From the NCBI RefSeq assembly GCF_022809125.1, contig NZ_JALGBI010000001.1, positions 2,914,001-2,978,000 on the forward strand: 64,000 bases of DNA, in the 5' to 3' direction. The notes under the pieces were generated by a model. That model did not search any database. It saw nothing but the letters and a program-made list of their open reading frames with translations, and was not told where the DNA came from. Positions within the stretch are counted from its first letter, which is position 1. Each line of letters opens with the position of its first letter. Positions 8,688 to 20,957 of the stretch are shown piece by piece. Both the position numbers and the translations under genes were made by a program. Source of the DNA: Variovorax terrae. Its GTDB lineage: Bacteria > Pseudomonadota > Gammaproteobacteria > Burkholderiales > Burkholderiaceae_C.

Positions 8688-10169
8688 TTATCGCCGCAGC
8701 GCCGCGCGCAGCACCGGGCTGGCCAGCGCCGCGGCCCCCGCCACGCCGGCCGCCACCAGCACAGCGGCGGCCAGCCCGGCCGGCCCCTGGAAGCCCGCAA
8801 AACGCGTCGAGAGGCCGCCCGCCAGCAGCACCAGGGCCCCGGGCACCAGCCCGGCCCGCCAGGGCAGCCAGGCCCGCGCCTCGGGCCGGCGCCAGGCCAT
8901 GGCGGCCAGCACCAGCAGCGCCACGGCGGCCAGCACGGCATTGAGCAGTTGCATCAGCTGCGCCCCATCGTGCCAGCCCAGGCCGCCGGCCAGCGCCAGC
9001 ACGCCGAGGGCCGCGGCATAGGCCCACACGGCCGCCTGCATGCGGCCCTGCGTGGCCAGCACGGTCAGCCCGACGGCGATCAGGGCCTGCGGCAGCAGCC
9101 CCCAGGCGCCCACCGCGCCCCAGGCCGCCACGCGCGCCACGGCGGCGGGGTCCATGCGGCCCCAGCCGAACAGCAGCTGCGCCACCGCCGGCGCGCCCAG
9201 CAGCAGGGCCGCGGCCGCGGCGCAGGCCAGGGTCCAGGCCAGCGCGAAGGCGCCGCGCACGGCGTCGCCCGCGTCCTGCCGCTGGGCCAGCGCGCGCGTG
9301 ATGGCCGGGAACGCCAGGCTGGCCACGAGCTGGATCGCCAGCACCAGCGGCAGCTCGACCAGCTTCCAGGCGTAGTTGAAGGTGGCCAGCGCGCCCTCGC
9401 CCGCCTGCGAGGCCAGCGAGCGCGCCAGGAACGGCAGCGCCAGCGGCAGGCCCGCCGCCAGCACCGCCCAGAGCCAGACGGTGGCGGCCGGCAGCGGCTG
9501 CGCCACGGGCGCCGGCTCGCCGCCCGCGGCCGGGCTCACAGCCTGGGCAGAGGCTGCCCGCAGGCGCCAGCGCAGCCAGCCCAGCCGGGCCAGCATCGCC
9601 AGCAGCAAAAACAAGCCCAATCCGATGAGGGTCCAGGTGGGTTGGACATAGTTTGCTATGAAAAACAGAGCAGCAATGAGCAGTGCGTTGACCACCAGAT
9701 TGGCCCCATACATGCCCAGAAAGTCACGCTCGTGTTGCAGGCGCGTCACCCACAGCGCGGCCAGCAGTGCCGCGGGCACAGCCAGCGCGCTCCAGACCAG
9801 GCCGGCCGCCGCCTGCGGCTGCAGCGCGGGCGGCAGGCCGCCCGCGAGCAGGCGCACCGCCGGCGCCTGCAGCAGCCACAGCGCCAGGGCCAGCAGCGCG
9901 CCGGCGCCCAGCAGCCAGTGCGCCACGCGGCGCTGCGTGCGGGCCTGCTGCGTTGGCGTCTGGTGGGCCCAGTGCGGCAGCAGCACATAGGCCAGCGCGC
10001 CGCCGGCCAGCAGGCTGGCCAGCCAGTCGGGCAGCGTCAGCATCAGCACCGCCGCATCGCCCAGCCCCGAGGTGCCGAAGGCGGCCGCCTGCGCGGACTC
10101 GCGCACCAGCCCCAGCACGCGGCTGGCCAGCAGCAGGACCAGCGACAGGGCTCCGGCTTTCAAGAACAT
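8688..10169 (-). CDS. murJ: Lipid II flippase MurJ
   Basis: This 493-residue membrane protein of the MVIN family flips lipid II across the inner membrane for peptidoglycan synthesis. The N-terminus ([20 protein letters not shown], then [12 protein letters not shown]) is the family's conserved first helix and loop, and many further hydrophobic segments follow. The same frame stays open far upstream but runs antisense to lysS, so ATG 10169 is the start. The aldolase begins 24 bp downstream of its stop, so transcription may continue into the glycan operon. The 141 bp to divergent lysS should hold both promoters, but I see no clear -35/-10 pair. A variant 17-bp palindrome (9655-9671) encodes ALFFIA. 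Confidence 0.93.
   Translation of the reverse strand: MFLKAGALSLVLLLASRVLGLVRESAQAAAFGTSGLGDAAVLMLTLPDWLASLLAGGALAYVLLPHWAHQTPTQQARTQRRVAHWLLGAGALLALALWLLQAPAVRLLAGGLPPALQPQAAAGLVWSALAVPAALLAALWVTRLQHERDFLGMYGANLVVNALLIAALFFIANYVQPTWTLIGLGLFLLLAMLARLGWLRWRLRAASAQAVSPAAGGEPAPVAQPLPAATVWLWAVLAAGLPLALPFLARSLASQAGEGALATFNYAWKLVELPLVLAIQLVASLAFPAITRALAQRQDAGDAVRGAFALAWTLACAAAAALLLGAPAVAQLLFGWGRMDPAAVARVAAWGAVGAWGLLPQALIAVGLTVLATQGRMQAAVWAYAAALGVLALAGGLGWHDGAQLMQLLNAVLAAVALLVLAAMAWRRPEARAWLPWRAGLVPGALVLLAGGLSTRFAGFQGPAGLAAAVLVAAGVAGAAALASPVLRAALRR
9655..9671. repeat. 17-bp palindrome, degenerate copy in murJ
   Basis: GCTAT, seven bases, AGAGC, with one arm mismatch. On the coding strand it is translated Ala-Leu-Phe-Phe-Ile-Ala, in the same phase as the other in-gene copies. 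Confidence 0.5.
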
Positions 10170-10310
10170 GGCGCGGATTATCGAGGTGGGGCCACCCAAA
10201 ACGGCAGGTGGAGCGGCAAAAACATAAAATTGCAGGTTTTGGCCCACGCGCCCGGCAACCCCGGCCCGCGCCCGGGCCTTCCGACCCTTCCAACACCGTG
10301 CCCCAACTCC

Positions 10311-11821
<1,511 letters not shown>

Positions 11822-11825
<4 letters not shown>

Positions 11826-12361
11826 ACTACCTCGCGGGCTACCAGGACAGCCTGCAGGCCCAGGTGCGGCAGTTGATCGAGCAGGACCGCCTGGGCGAGC
11901 TGCTGCTGAAGAAATACCGCGGCGGCCCGCACGGCATCCGCACCGACCGCGCGCTGTACGACTACGTGGTCGGCCTCAAGGCCGAGTTCCTGCGCAACGC
12001 CGAGCCGGTGGCCAAGGTCGCCTTCGACAACAAGCTCCAGATCATCCAGCAGGCGCTGGGCACGCACACCACGGTCTCGCGGGTGCAGGGCAGCCGGCTC
12101 AAGTCCAAGCGCGAAATCCGCATCGCCGCGCTGTTCCGCGAAGTGCCGCTCGAATTCCTGCGCATGATCGCCGTGCACGAGTTGGCCCACCTCAAGGAGC
12201 GGGAGCATGGCAAGGCGTTCTACCAGCTGTGCACCTACATGGAGCCGGACTACCACCAGCTCGAGTTCGACGTGCGCCTGTACCTGACGCACCTTGATCT
12301 GGCCGGCCCGCTGGCATGGCCCGATCCGGCCCGGCCCCAGGGGGCGGCACTCAGGGAATGA
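11822..12361 (+). CDS. YgjP-like (M48-type) zinc metallopeptidase-like protein
   Basis: This 179-residue protein carries a zinc-binding HELAH at 119-123 followed by KEREHGKAF, the H-E-x-x-H plus downstream His arrangement of YgjP/DUF45-type metalloproteins. The start is TTG at 11822, giving a TTGA overlap with the lysS stop; no ATG in frame lies before the active site. There is no signal peptide or membrane segment, so it is cytoplasmic. Its end overlaps the convergent nagZ end by 11 bp. Biological substrate is not established for the family. Family recognition rests on the motif and length. Confidence 0.8.
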
Positions 12362-13409
12362 GCCCGAGCGCGTGCAGGTAGGCCGGCTGCGTCATCAGGG
12401 CCTCCCACTCGGGCGCCTGGGCCGTGGGCAGCAGCGCCTGGCGGCGCTGCTCGCTGGCCTCGGCGGGCTGCCACAGGCCCTTGAGCTGCGCCTCGGCCAG
12501 GCCGTCGAGCAGTTCGTCCACCGCCCTGCCCTCGCCCAGGCTCTGGTTGCACAGCAGCACCAAGTCGCAGCCGGCGGCCAGCGCGGCCACGCCGGCTTCG
12601 GTGTAGCTGACCTCGCGGCCGTCGAGGCGGCGCGCGCCGGCCATGCTCAGGTCGTCGCTGAAGACCGTGCCGCCAAAGCCCAGGCGGCCACGCAGGATGT
12701 CGTTGAGCCAGCGGCTGGAAAAGCCCGCGGGCCGCGCGTCCACCTTGGGGTAGATCACATGCGCCGGCATCACGCTGGCCAGTGAGCTGTTGAGCCAGCC
12801 GTAGGGCGCGGCGTCGTCGGCCAGGATGGCCTTGAGGCTGCGGCGATCGACCGGGATGTCGGTGTGCGAGTCGGCCTTCACGAAGCCATGGCCGGGAAAA
12901 TGCTTGCCGCAGTGGGCCATGCCCGCCTGCAGCAGGCCGTGCATCAGGCTCTTGGCCAGCAGCGCGGCCACGCGCGCATCGCGGTGGAAGGCGCGGTCGC
13001 CGATCACGCCGCTCTCGCCATGGTCGAGGTCAAGCACCGGCGTGAAGCTGAAGTCCACGCCGCAGGCGCGCAGCTCGGCCGCGAGCACATAGCCGCAGGC
13101 GGTGGCGGCGTTGGTGGCCTGCAGGGCGTCCTTCATCCACAGCTCGCCCAGTGCGCGCATCGGCGGCAGGTGGGTGAAGCCGTCGGTGCGAAAACGCTGC
13201 ACCCGGCCGCCTTCGTGGTCCACGCAGATCAGCAGGTCGCGGCGCACGGCCTTGATTTCGGCGCACAGCGCGCCCAGCTGGGCGCGGCTGCTCCAGTTGC
13301 GGCCGAACAGGATGACACCGCCGGTCAGCGGGTGCGCGAGGCGGCGGCGGTCGGCCGCGCTCAGGCTCAGGCCGGCGACGTCGAGGATCAGGGGGGCGTG
13401 TTGGCTCAT
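12351..13409 (-). CDS. nagZ: Beta-N-acetylhexosaminidase NagZ
   Basis: This 352-residue GH3 enzyme removes N-acetylglucosamine from anhydromuropeptides in cytoplasmic peptidoglycan recycling. Signature segments are [13 protein letters not shown] (63-75), KHFPGHG (169-175) with the catalytic His-containing loop DSHTDIP just after, and SDDLSM (251-256) with the aspartate nucleophile. The length is that of single-domain proteobacterial NagZ. Its ATG overlaps the acpS stop (ATGA), and the gene is the last of the recO-pdxJ-acpS-nagZ run. Confidence 0.96.
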   Translation of the reverse strand: MSQHAPLILDVAGLSLSAADRRRLAHPLTGGVILFGRNWSSRAQLGALCAEIKAVRRDLLICVDHEGGRVQRFRTDGFTHLPPMRALGELWMKDALQATNAATACGYVLAAELRACGVDFSFTPVLDLDHGESGVIGDRAFHRDARVAALLAKSLMHGLLQAGMAHCGKHFPGHGFVKADSHTDIPVDRRSLKAILADDAAPYGWLNSSLASVMPAHVIYPKVDARPAGFSSRWLNDILRGRLGFGGTVFSDDLSMAGARRLDGREVSYTEAGVAALAAGCDLVLLCNQSLGEGRAVDELLDGLAEAQLKGLWQPAEASEQRRQALLPTAQAPEWEALMTQPAYLHALGLIP

Positions 13410-13810
13410 GTCGGGGGGTCTTTCTGTTCCACGACGACAAAGCTCGCCGCGTAGTCGGTTTCGTCGGTCACGCTCACCTGCGCGCTCAGGCCCCGGGCCT
13501 CGAACCAGGCTTTGAGGCCGCCATGCAGCACGAGGACGGGCTGGCCGCTGGCCAGCTTGCTGATTTCGCACAGCCGCCAGCTCATGGGCATGCGCATGCC
13601 CAGCCCGATGGCCTTGCTGAAGGCTTCCTTGGCGGAAAAGCGCGTGGCCAGGTAGCGCACGCCGCGCTCGGGCCAGCGCTGGCTGCGCGCCTGGAACACG
13701 GCCAGCTCGGCGTCGCTGAGGATCCTGGCCGCAAAGCGCTCGCCATGGCGCTCCAGGCTGGCGCGGATGCGCCGCACGTCGCAGATATCGGTGCCAATCC
13801 CGTAAATCAT
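13406..13810 (-). CDS. acpS: Holo-[acyl-carrier-protein] synthase
   Basis: This 134-residue phosphopantetheinyl transferase moves 4'-phosphopantetheine from CoA to the serine of acyl carrier protein. The N-terminus [15 protein letters not shown] contains the metal-binding Asp of the GxDxxxxxR motif, and [14 protein letters not shown] is the second conserved motif with its Glu and Lys. Length fits the AcpS group. It is followed by nagZ with a 4-bp overlap and preceded by pdxJ with 52 bp between; that spacer carries a copy of the 17-bp palindrome. Its substrate AcpP is encoded at 26.7 kb. Confidence 0.95.
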   Translation of the reverse strand: MIYGIGTDICDVRRIRASLERHGERFAARILSDAELAVFQARSQRWPERGVRYLATRFSAKEAFSKAIGLGMRMPMSWRLCEISKLASGQPVLVLHGGLKAWFEARGLSAQVSVTDETDYAASFVVVEQKDPPT

Positions 13811-13852
13811 GAGCCAAATCGGCCCGAGGTCCAGGTGCAGTGGTCCTCGGCA

Positions 13853-13869
13853 GCTATTCTTTTCATAGC
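13853..13869. repeat. 17-bp palindrome GCTAT-N7-ATAGC at the pdxJ stop
   Basis: Perfect 5-bp arms (GCTAT/ATAGC) around seven bases. Read on the minus strand it supplies the last Leu codon (CTA) and the TGA stop of pdxJ. Confidence 0.75.
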
Positions 13870-14606
13870 GCCGCGGCGTCGATGCAGCGCAGGTAGTCCT
13901 GCACCGTGGCGGCGTAGCCGAGCTCCAGCGCGTCCGCAATCAGCGCATGGCCGATCGAGACCTCCTGCACGCCGGGCACGGCGCGCAGGAAGTCGGTGAG
14001 GTTGCGCCGGCTCAGGTCGTGCCCGGCGTTCAGCCCCAGGCCCGCGGCCTGCGCGGCGCGCGCGGCGGCGGCGAACTGCGCCAGCACCGCGGCCTGCTGC
14101 GGCGTGCCCCAGTCGGTGGCATAGGGCTCGGTGTAGAGCTCCACGCGGTCGGCGCCCACGGCGCGGGCAGCGGCCATGGCGGCGGGGTCGGCGTCCATGA
14201 ACAGGCTCACGCGCACACCCAGGGCGCGGCATTCGTCGATCAGCGGGCGCAGCCGGCCGGCATCGGCGGGGAAGCTCCAGCCGTGGTCGCTCGTGAACTG
14301 GCCTTCGCTGTCGGGCACGAAGGTGACCTGCTGCGGGCGCAGCTCGCGCACGAAGTCCATCAGGTTGTGGAACGGGTTGCCCTCGATGTTGAACTCGGCC
14401 TGGGGCCAGTCCTTGAGCAGCGCCGCCAGCTCGCGCACGTCCTGCGCGCGGATGTGGCGCGCATCGGGCCGCGGGTGCACGGTGATGCCGTGCGCGCCGG
14501 CTTCCAGGCACAGGGCAGCGGCCCGGGTGACGCTGGGAATGCCCAGGTGCCGCGTGTTGCGCACCAGGGCCACCTTGTTCAGGTTGACGGAAAGGGCGGT
14601 GGTCAT
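13863..14606 (-). CDS. pdxJ: Pyridoxine 5'-phosphate synthase
   Basis: This 247-residue TIM-barrel enzyme condenses 3-amino-2-oxopropyl phosphate with deoxyxylulose 5-phosphate to make pyridoxine phosphate. Recognisable segments are [14 protein letters not shown] at the N-terminus, [32 protein letters not shown] and [10 protein letters not shown]. Its ATG overlaps the recO stop by 4 bp (ATGA), the usual recO-pdxJ-acpS order. The final Leu codon and stop fall inside a 17-bp dispersed palindrome (13853-13869), so the C-terminal end may have been set by that element. Confidence 0.96.
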   Translation of the reverse strand: MTTALSVNLNKVALVRNTRHLGIPSVTRAAALCLEAGAHGITVHPRPDARHIRAQDVRELAALLKDWPQAEFNIEGNPFHNLMDFVRELRPQQVTFVPDSEGQFTSDHGWSFPADAGRLRPLIDECRALGVRVSLFMDADPAAMAAARAVGADRVELYTEPYATDWGTPQQAAVLAQFAAAARAAQAAGLGLNAGHDLSRRNLTDFLRAVPGVQEVSIGHALIADALELGYAATVQDYLRCIDAAAL

Positions 14607-15352
14607 AGGTTTTGCAGGTCCATCATCATCTGCCGCGTGCGCAGCGTGCTCACCCCGCAATGGTAGTGCAGCAGGGTGCGAAGCTGGGGCCGCAGCCCGG
14701 CCACCACCTCGGCGCAGGCCCGCAGGGTGGCGCTGAACGGCGCCTCGTCGTCCAGCGCCTGCTGCAGCGCGCGCCACTGCGCGCCGCTCAGGCTGGCACG
14801 GTCGTCCTGGTGCGCCGCGCGCAGGCCGCCCTCGGGCACCAGGCAGTAGGCCGCGGCCGCGTCGAGGGGGCCCAGCGTCATGGTCTGGGCGTCCAGCACC
14901 GGCAGCAGGCCGATCTCGCGCAGCAGCAGCAGCTCGAAGGCGCGCAAGGCCGGCTGCAGGGCCTCGCCATGCTCCGAGGCCAGCACCTGCACCGCGCGGG
15001 CGTAGGCGTCGAACAGCGCGGGGTGCGGGTCGTCGCGCGCCAGCAGGCGCAGCAGCAGTTCATTGAGGTAATAGCCCGACAGCAGCGCGTCGCCGGTCGG
15101 CATCACGTGGCCGCCCATCCACTCGGCGCCCTTGAGGGTGCGGATCTCGGCATCGCCGCCGAAGGCGACGTGCAGCGGCTGCAGCGGCAGCAGGATCGGG
15201 CGGAAGTTGGAGCTGGGCCGCTTCGCGCCCTTGGCCACCAGCGCGACGCGGCCGTGGTGGCGGGTGAAGACCTCCAGGATCAGGCTCGATTCGCTCCAGT
15301 CGTAGCGGTGGAGCACGTAGGCGGGTTCGTCGGCGATGCGCTTGGCAGCCAT
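14603..15352 (-). CDS. recO: DNA repair protein RecO
   Basis: This 249-residue protein of the RecFOR pathway loads RecA onto SSB-coated single-stranded DNA. An N-terminal OB-fold segment ([20 protein letters not shown], then [14 protein letters not shown]) is followed by a helical domain with [12 protein letters not shown]. The C-terminus lacks a clear four-cysteine zinc motif, as in many proteobacterial RecO proteins. The start is ATG 15352. A 199-bp spacer with a repeat-like element separates it from era, although era-recO are usually adjacent in this group. Confidence 0.93.
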   Translation of the reverse strand: MAAKRIADEPAYVLHRYDWSESSLILEVFTRHHGRVALVAKGAKRPSSNFRPILLPLQPLHVAFGGDAEIRTLKGAEWMGGHVMPTGDALLSGYYLNELLLRLLARDDPHPALFDAYARAVQVLASEHGEALQPALRAFELLLLREIGLLPVLDAQTMTLGPLDAAAAYCLVPEGGLRAAHQDDRASLSGAQWRALQQALDDEAPFSATLRACAEVVAGLRPQLRTLLHYHCGVSTLRTRQMMMDLQNL

Positions 15353-15399
15353 CGGGTCACTTCACACCAGATGGATGGCTGACGACTCCCGCCGGACGG

Positions 15400-15551
15400 G
15401 CACCCAAGCCAAGGCTCATTCCCCAACCCGGCCCGCGCAGCGCGGCCCGTTCGGGAGACGCCGCGGAACTGGCTGGGCCAGGCCGCTGGCGTCGCCCCCT
15501 TGCAGGGGGGAGGCGAAGCGACACGCAGTGCGCGCAGCCTGGGGGTGGGCC
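15400..15551. repeat. REP-like GC-rich intergenic element between recO and era
   Basis: The spacer contains CCCCC-ttgca-GGGGG (15495-15509), followed by a GGCGAAGCGACACGCAGTGC-type segment and a closing CCTGGGGGTGGG. A second GC-rich near-palindrome lies at 15428-15450. I recall similar 'cccctt..agggggaggcgaagcgacacgc' segments between genes in Comamonadaceae genomes, which suggests an interspersed family. That recollection needs a search. No second full copy is apparent in this window. Confidence 0.5.
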
Positions 15552-16526
15552 CTATTCATAGCCGAACGACCGCACCCGCGCCTCATCGTCGGCCCAGCCC
15601 GAGCGCACCTTGACCCACAGCTCCAGGAACACCTTGGCATCCATGAGCTTTTCCAGTTCCTGGCGCGCCTCGGTGCCGATGCGCTTCAGGCGCTCGCCCT
15701 TCTCGCCAATCACCATGGCCTTGTGGCCGTCGCGCTCGACGATCAGGGTGGCGGCGATGCGCACCATGCGGCTGGCGGTCTTGCCCGGCTCTTCCTCGAA
15801 CTTGTCGATCACTACGGTGGAGGTGTAGGGCAACTCGTCGCCGGTCAGGCGGAACAGCTTCTCGCGGATGATCTCGCTGGCCAGGAACTTCTCGCTGCGG
15901 TCGGTCAGCTCGTCCTCGGTGTGCCACCAGGGCTGCTCGGGCAGGTATTTCTCGCAGATGCCGAACAGGCGCTCGATGTCCTTCGCGTTCTTGGCCGACA
16001 TCGGCACGAACTCGGTGAACGCATGGCGCTCCTGCATCGACTTGAGCCAGGGCGCGATCTCGGCGCGGCGGTGGATGTTGTCGAGCTTGTTGGCGATCAG
16101 CAGCGTGGGCGTGCCGCCCTTGAGCAGCGACAGCACCTTGGCGTCGCCCAGCGTGAAGCTGCCGGCCTCCACCACGAACAGGATCAGGTCCACGTCGCCC
16201 ACCGCGCCCACCACGGTCTTGTTGAGCGAGCGGTTGAGCGCATTGCCGTGGCGCGTCTGGAAACCCGGCGTGTCGACGAACACGAACTGCGTCTGCCCCA
16301 CCGTGCGGATGCCGGTGATGCGGTGGCGCGTGGTCTGCGCCTTGCGCGAGGTGATGCTGATCTTCTGGCCCACCAGCGCGTTCAGCAGGGTCGACTTGCC
16401 CACATTGGGCTTGCCGACGATGGCCACCAGGCCGCAGCGCCGGCCTGCCACCGTTTCACCAGCATTCTCGCCGGAGGTCGGCACCGGCTGGTCGTTTGTC
16501 GCTACAGTTTTCGTAGCATCCATCAT
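15552..16526 (-). CDS. era: GTPase Era
   Basis: This 324-residue GTPase binds 16S rRNA and assists 30S maturation. G1 is GKPNVGKST at 38-46, the switch region is [12 protein letters not shown]3 is DTPGFQ, and G4 is NKLD. A C-terminal KH domain follows, with [19 protein letters not shown]. The first 30 or so residues are an extension compared with E. coli Era, and include ATKTVA encoded by a copy of the 17-bp palindrome (16501-16517). The ATG overlaps the rnc stop (ATGA), the classical rnc-era coupling. Confidence 0.97.
   Translation of the reverse strand: MMDATKTVATNDQPVPTSGENAGETVAGRRCGLVAIVGKPNVGKSTLLNALVGQKISITSRKAQTTRHRITGIRTVGQTQFVFVDTPGFQTRHGNALNRSLNKTVVGAVGDVDLILFVVEAGSFTLGDAKVLSLLKGGTPTLLIANKLDNIHRRAEIAPWLKSMQERHAFTEFVPMSAKNAKDIERLFGICEKYLPEQPWWHTEDELTDRSEKFLASEIIREKLFRLTGDELPYTSTVVIDKFEEEPGKTASRMVRIAATLIVERDGHKAMVIGEKGERLKRIGTEARQELEKLMDAKVFLELWVKVRSGWADDEARVRSFGYE
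16501..16517. repeat. 17-bp palindrome GCTAC-N7-GTAGC in era
   Basis: Perfect 5-bp arms around seven bases. On the coding strand it is translated Ala-Thr-Lys-Thr-Val-Ala in the N-terminal extension of Era. Confidence 0.75.
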
Positions 16527-17206
16527 TTGACTTTCGTTTTCAGGGCCAGCAGCATGGCGGCGGCCGCGGCCTGTTCGCCCGCGCGCCGCGAGCCGCCAAT
16601 GCCGCGCTCGGTGGCGCCCAGTTCGGGAATGACGCACTCGACGTCGAAGGTTTGCTTGTGAGCCGCCCCCAGCGTGGCCACCACGCGGTACGTGGGCAGC
16701 TTCATCTTGCGCCCCTGCAGCCATTCCTGCAACTCGGTTTTCGGGTCCTTGGCGGTGGCCGCCATGTGGGGGTTGATCTCGACCGCCTGGAACAGCCGGT
16801 GCACCAGCGCCTCGGCCGCGGCGTAGCCGGCGTCGAGGTAGACCGCGCCGATCAGGGCCTCCAGGGCATCCGCCAGGATCGAGGGGCGCTTGTTCCCGCC
16901 CGAGCGCGCCTCGCCCTCGCCCAGGCGCAGCACCTCGGACAGTTCCAGCCCCTCGGCCAGCCGGTGCAGCGTGTCCTGCTTGACGAGGTTGGCGCGCACG
17001 CGCGAGAGGTCGCCCTCGGGCAGCGAGCTCAGCCGCTCGTACAGCAGGCCGGCCACCGCGAGGTTCAGCACGGAATCGCCGAGGAATTCGAGGCGCTCGT
17101 TGTGGTCGGAGGAAAAGCTGCGGTGCGTCACGGCGCGCAGCAGCAGTTGCGGATCGGAAAACGCGTGCTGCAGGCGCGCCTGCAGCCCTGACAAGCCGAC
17201 GCTCAC
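16523..17206 (-). CDS. rnc: Ribonuclease III
   Basis: This 227-residue double-stranded-RNA endonuclease processes rRNA precursors. The catalytic signature ERLEFLGDS lies at 37-45, with the acidic residues E40, D44 and a later [13 protein letters not shown] segment. The C-terminal dsRNA-binding domain starts at [11 protein letters not shown] and ends with [16 protein letters not shown]. The start is GTG at 17206 ([12 protein letters not shown]), one base after the stop of the DUF4845 gene. It overlaps era by 4 bp. Confidence 0.97.
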   Translation of the reverse strand: MSVGLSGLQARLQHAFSDPQLLLRAVTHRSFSSDHNERLEFLGDSVLNLAVAGLLYERLSSLPEGDLSRVRANLVKQDTLHRLAEGLELSEVLRLGEGEARSGGNKRPSILADALEALIGAVYLDAGYAAAEALVHRLFQAVEINPHMAATAKDPKTELQEWLQGRKMKLPTYRVVATLGAAHKQTFDVECVIPELGATERGIGGSRRAGEQAAAAAMLLALKTKVK

Positions 17207-17207
17207 G

Positions 17208-17561
17208 CTACTTGGAGCGCCCGCTGTATTTCAACAGCAGGTAGGCCGGGCCGGTCAGGTGGATCTCCCGGTTGTAGGCGAAGCTGACCACGATCCTGTC
17301 GCCGTCCTTGGTGACCTCGATGTCCTTGCCGGTGATGGACTTGATGTCGTCGATCGCGGCGGCCTTGTCGAACGTGCTGCGCACCTCCGCCACCGTGCTG
17401 CCTTCCTTGGCCTTGTTGACGGCCTTGAGCACGGCCTGGTATTCGAGCACGGTGGGGAACACCTGCGCCGCCACGACGCCGGTCACCGCCAGCACGCCGC
17501 CCACGAAAATCAGGCCGATGAAGGAAATGCCACGCTGCCTGGACTTGAGCTGAGATTTCAT
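17208..17561 (-). CDS. DUF4845 membrane-anchored protein
   Basis: This 117-residue protein has a basic N-terminus (MKSQLKSRQRG), then one transmembrane helix, ISFIGLIFVGGVLAVTGVV (12-30), and a small soluble domain. This is the DUF4845 family regularly found between lepB and rnc in betaproteobacteria. The N-terminus resembles a type IV pilin-like leader (RQRGISFIG), but function is not known. The lepB gene ends 25 bp upstream of its start and rnc starts one base after its stop, so it is part of the lepB-rnc-era operon. Confidence 0.85.
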   Translation of the reverse strand: MKSQLKSRQRGISFIGLIFVGGVLAVTGVVAAQVFPTVLEYQAVLKAVNKAKEGSTVAEVRSTFDKAAAIDDIKSITGKDIEVTKDGDRIVVSFAYNREIHLTGPAYLLLKYSGRSK

Positions 17562-17586
17562 ACGCTGCCTTTTTGCCGGAAAACCA

Positions 17587-18555
17587 TCATTCGAATGATC
17601 CGATGCGCTTGAGGTTGCTGAAATTCATCCAGACGAGGAAGGCCTTGCCGACAATGTTCTTGTCGGGCACGAAGCCCCAATAGCGCGAATCCAGCGAATT
17701 ATCGCGGTTGTCGCCCATCATGAAATACTGCCCCTCCGGCACCTTGCAGACCACGCCCTCGACACTGTAGCGGCAATTCTGCCGGTTGGGGAAGTCCTCC
17801 ACCCCGGGAATGAAGGCCGGCCGCTCGTCGTCGTTGAGCAGGCGGTGCTTCCGGCCGCCCAGGTCTTCTTCGAACTGCTTGAAGTAGCGCATGGCGTCTT
17901 CGTCGAAGAAGTCGGGCACGGCGGTCTTGCTCACCGGCTGGCCGTTGATGGTGAGCTTCTTGTTCAGGTAGGCCACCTCGTCGCCCGGCAGGCCGACCAC
18001 GCGCTTGATGTAGTCGAGGCTGGGCTTCGGGGGGTAGCGGAACACCACCACGTCGCCGCGTGCCAGCGGCGTGCCGTCGGTGATCTTGGTGTTGAGCACC
18101 GGCAGGCGCAGGCCGTAGGTGAACTTGTTGACCAGGATCAGGTCGCCCACCAGCAGCGTCGGGATCATCGAGCCGGAGGGAATCTTGAACGGCTCGAACA
18201 GGAAGGAGCGCAGCAGGAATACCGCCAGGATCACCGGGAACAACCCAGCCGTCCAGTCCAGCCACCAGGGCTGCATGATGAGGCGGCTCTTGGCCTGGGC
18301 GATGTCGCCGTCCACCTGGTTGATGCCCATGCGGGACAGCTCGGCGTGGCGCTGCGCCACTTCCTGCTCCAGCGCGGCGGCGGCCCGGCGGCGTTGCGGC
18401 AGGAAATGGAAACGCTCGGCCAGCCAGTAGGCTCCGGTCACCACGGTCACCAGGAACAGCAGCAGCGCGAAGTTGCCTTCCACGTAGCCGAAATACCAGG
18501 CCCCGGCGTAGCCGGCGAAGGCGGCGAGGATCAGGGAAGTCAGGATCTGCATCAT
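17587..18555 (-). CDS. lepB: Signal peptidase I
   Basis: This 322-residue inner-membrane protease cleaves signal peptides from exported proteins. Two N-terminal hydrophobic segments (about 5-25 and 29-45) and a third (about 102-116) precede the catalytic domain. The nucleophile Ser129 lies in IPSGSMIPTLLVGD and the general-base Lys184 in DYIKRVVGLPGDEV. The conserved GDNRDNSLDSRYWG box is near the C-terminus. The start has two adjacent ATG codons. An 82-bp spacer separates it from lepA, a standard pairing. Confidence 0.96.
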   Translation of the reverse strand: MMQILTSLILAAFAGYAGAWYFGYVEGNFALLLFLVTVVTGAYWLAERFHFLPQRRRAAAALEQEVAQRHAELSRMGINQVDGDIAQAKSRLIMQPWWLDWTAGLFPVILAVFLLRSFLFEPFKIPSGSMIPTLLVGDLILVNKFTYGLRLPVLNTKITDGTPLARGDVVVFRYPPKPSLDYIKRVVGLPGDEVAYLNKKLTINGQPVSKTAVPDFFDEDAMRYFKQFEEDLGGRKHRLLNDDERPAFIPGVEDFPNRQNCRYSVEGVVCKVPEGQYFMMGDNRDNSLDSRYWGFVPDKNIVGKAFLVWMNFSNLKRIGSFE

Positions 18556-18637
18556 CGGGCTCCCGGGGTTGCCGCGGCCTGGGCCTCGCGGCCCCTCGCG
18601 AGGGTTGTTGCGCTGTCGGGCCGCCGTGCGTCGCTCA

Positions 18638-20446
<1,809 letters not shown>

Positions 20447-20490
20447 CAACGAGAACGCTTAAGTGATTGAATTAGATAGGAGCGCACAAG

Positions 20491-20522
20491 AAAAAAGGGC
20501 GCGTCGAGTAGTGACGCGCCCT
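20491..20522 (-). terminator. Rho-independent terminator upstream of lepA
   Basis: GGGCGCGTC and GACGCGCCC form a perfect 9-bp stem around GAGTAGT. On the minus strand the stem runs straight into six T residues. It would stop transcripts arriving from the mucD side. Confidence 0.8.
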
Positions 20523-20903
20523 AAACCAACAATCTATGGCAACTGCGATAGTTGGAGCTTCATTGTAGGCAAAAAGGCCCGGCAGTACAGCGCGGAAATC
20601 GGCTCGTTGGTGTTGTTGCAGCGCGGCAACATGGATTTTACTCACAGCTTATCAACAATTTTAGTGGGCAGTCTTTGGGACAACTTGTGGGTGATCTGTG
20701 GATCGCCGGTGGACGGATTGAAATCGTCTCGCATGGTGAACTCCGGTCGGATCCATATGCCGAAAATCACCTTTTCCAGACCCCGATTCTATCGAGATTT
20801 GTAGTTAATCGATTTTTAAGTTAGCGCATACAAACTTATGGCGGGCGCAGAGCGGCTCTGAAAATATTTTTTTGCACCGTCTTTTTCCCCCACCGCTCCC
20901 GTC

Positions 20904-20938
20904 AAAAAGCCCCAAACCCGAGTCCGGGCTGGGGCTTT
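20904..20938 (-). terminator. Rho-independent terminator after mucD
   Basis: AAGCCCCA (20907-20914) pairs with TGGGGCTT (20930-20937), with an inner CCCG/CGGG pairing. On the minus strand five T residues follow. It lies 20 bp past the mucD stop. Confidence 0.82.
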
Positions 20939-20957
20939 GCGAACGGGTGCAACAGAT

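Larger units (their letters stand above)
20447..20957. other. lepA-mucD intergenic region with two terminators and an AT-rich leader
   Basis: No credible gene is present. It holds two minus-strand terminators (20491-20522 and 20904-20938). The middle has an A+T-rich stretch, with TTATCAACA at 20649-20657 and TGTGGATCG at 20697-20705, both resembling DnaA boxes. The lepA promoter should be here, but I cannot place it with confidence. Confidence 0.6.

Noticed and set aside
8016..10310. Long upstream extension of the lysS frame and long upstream extension of murJ
   Set aside because: Each extension runs antisense through the neighbouring conserved gene; internal ATG starts give normal family lengths.
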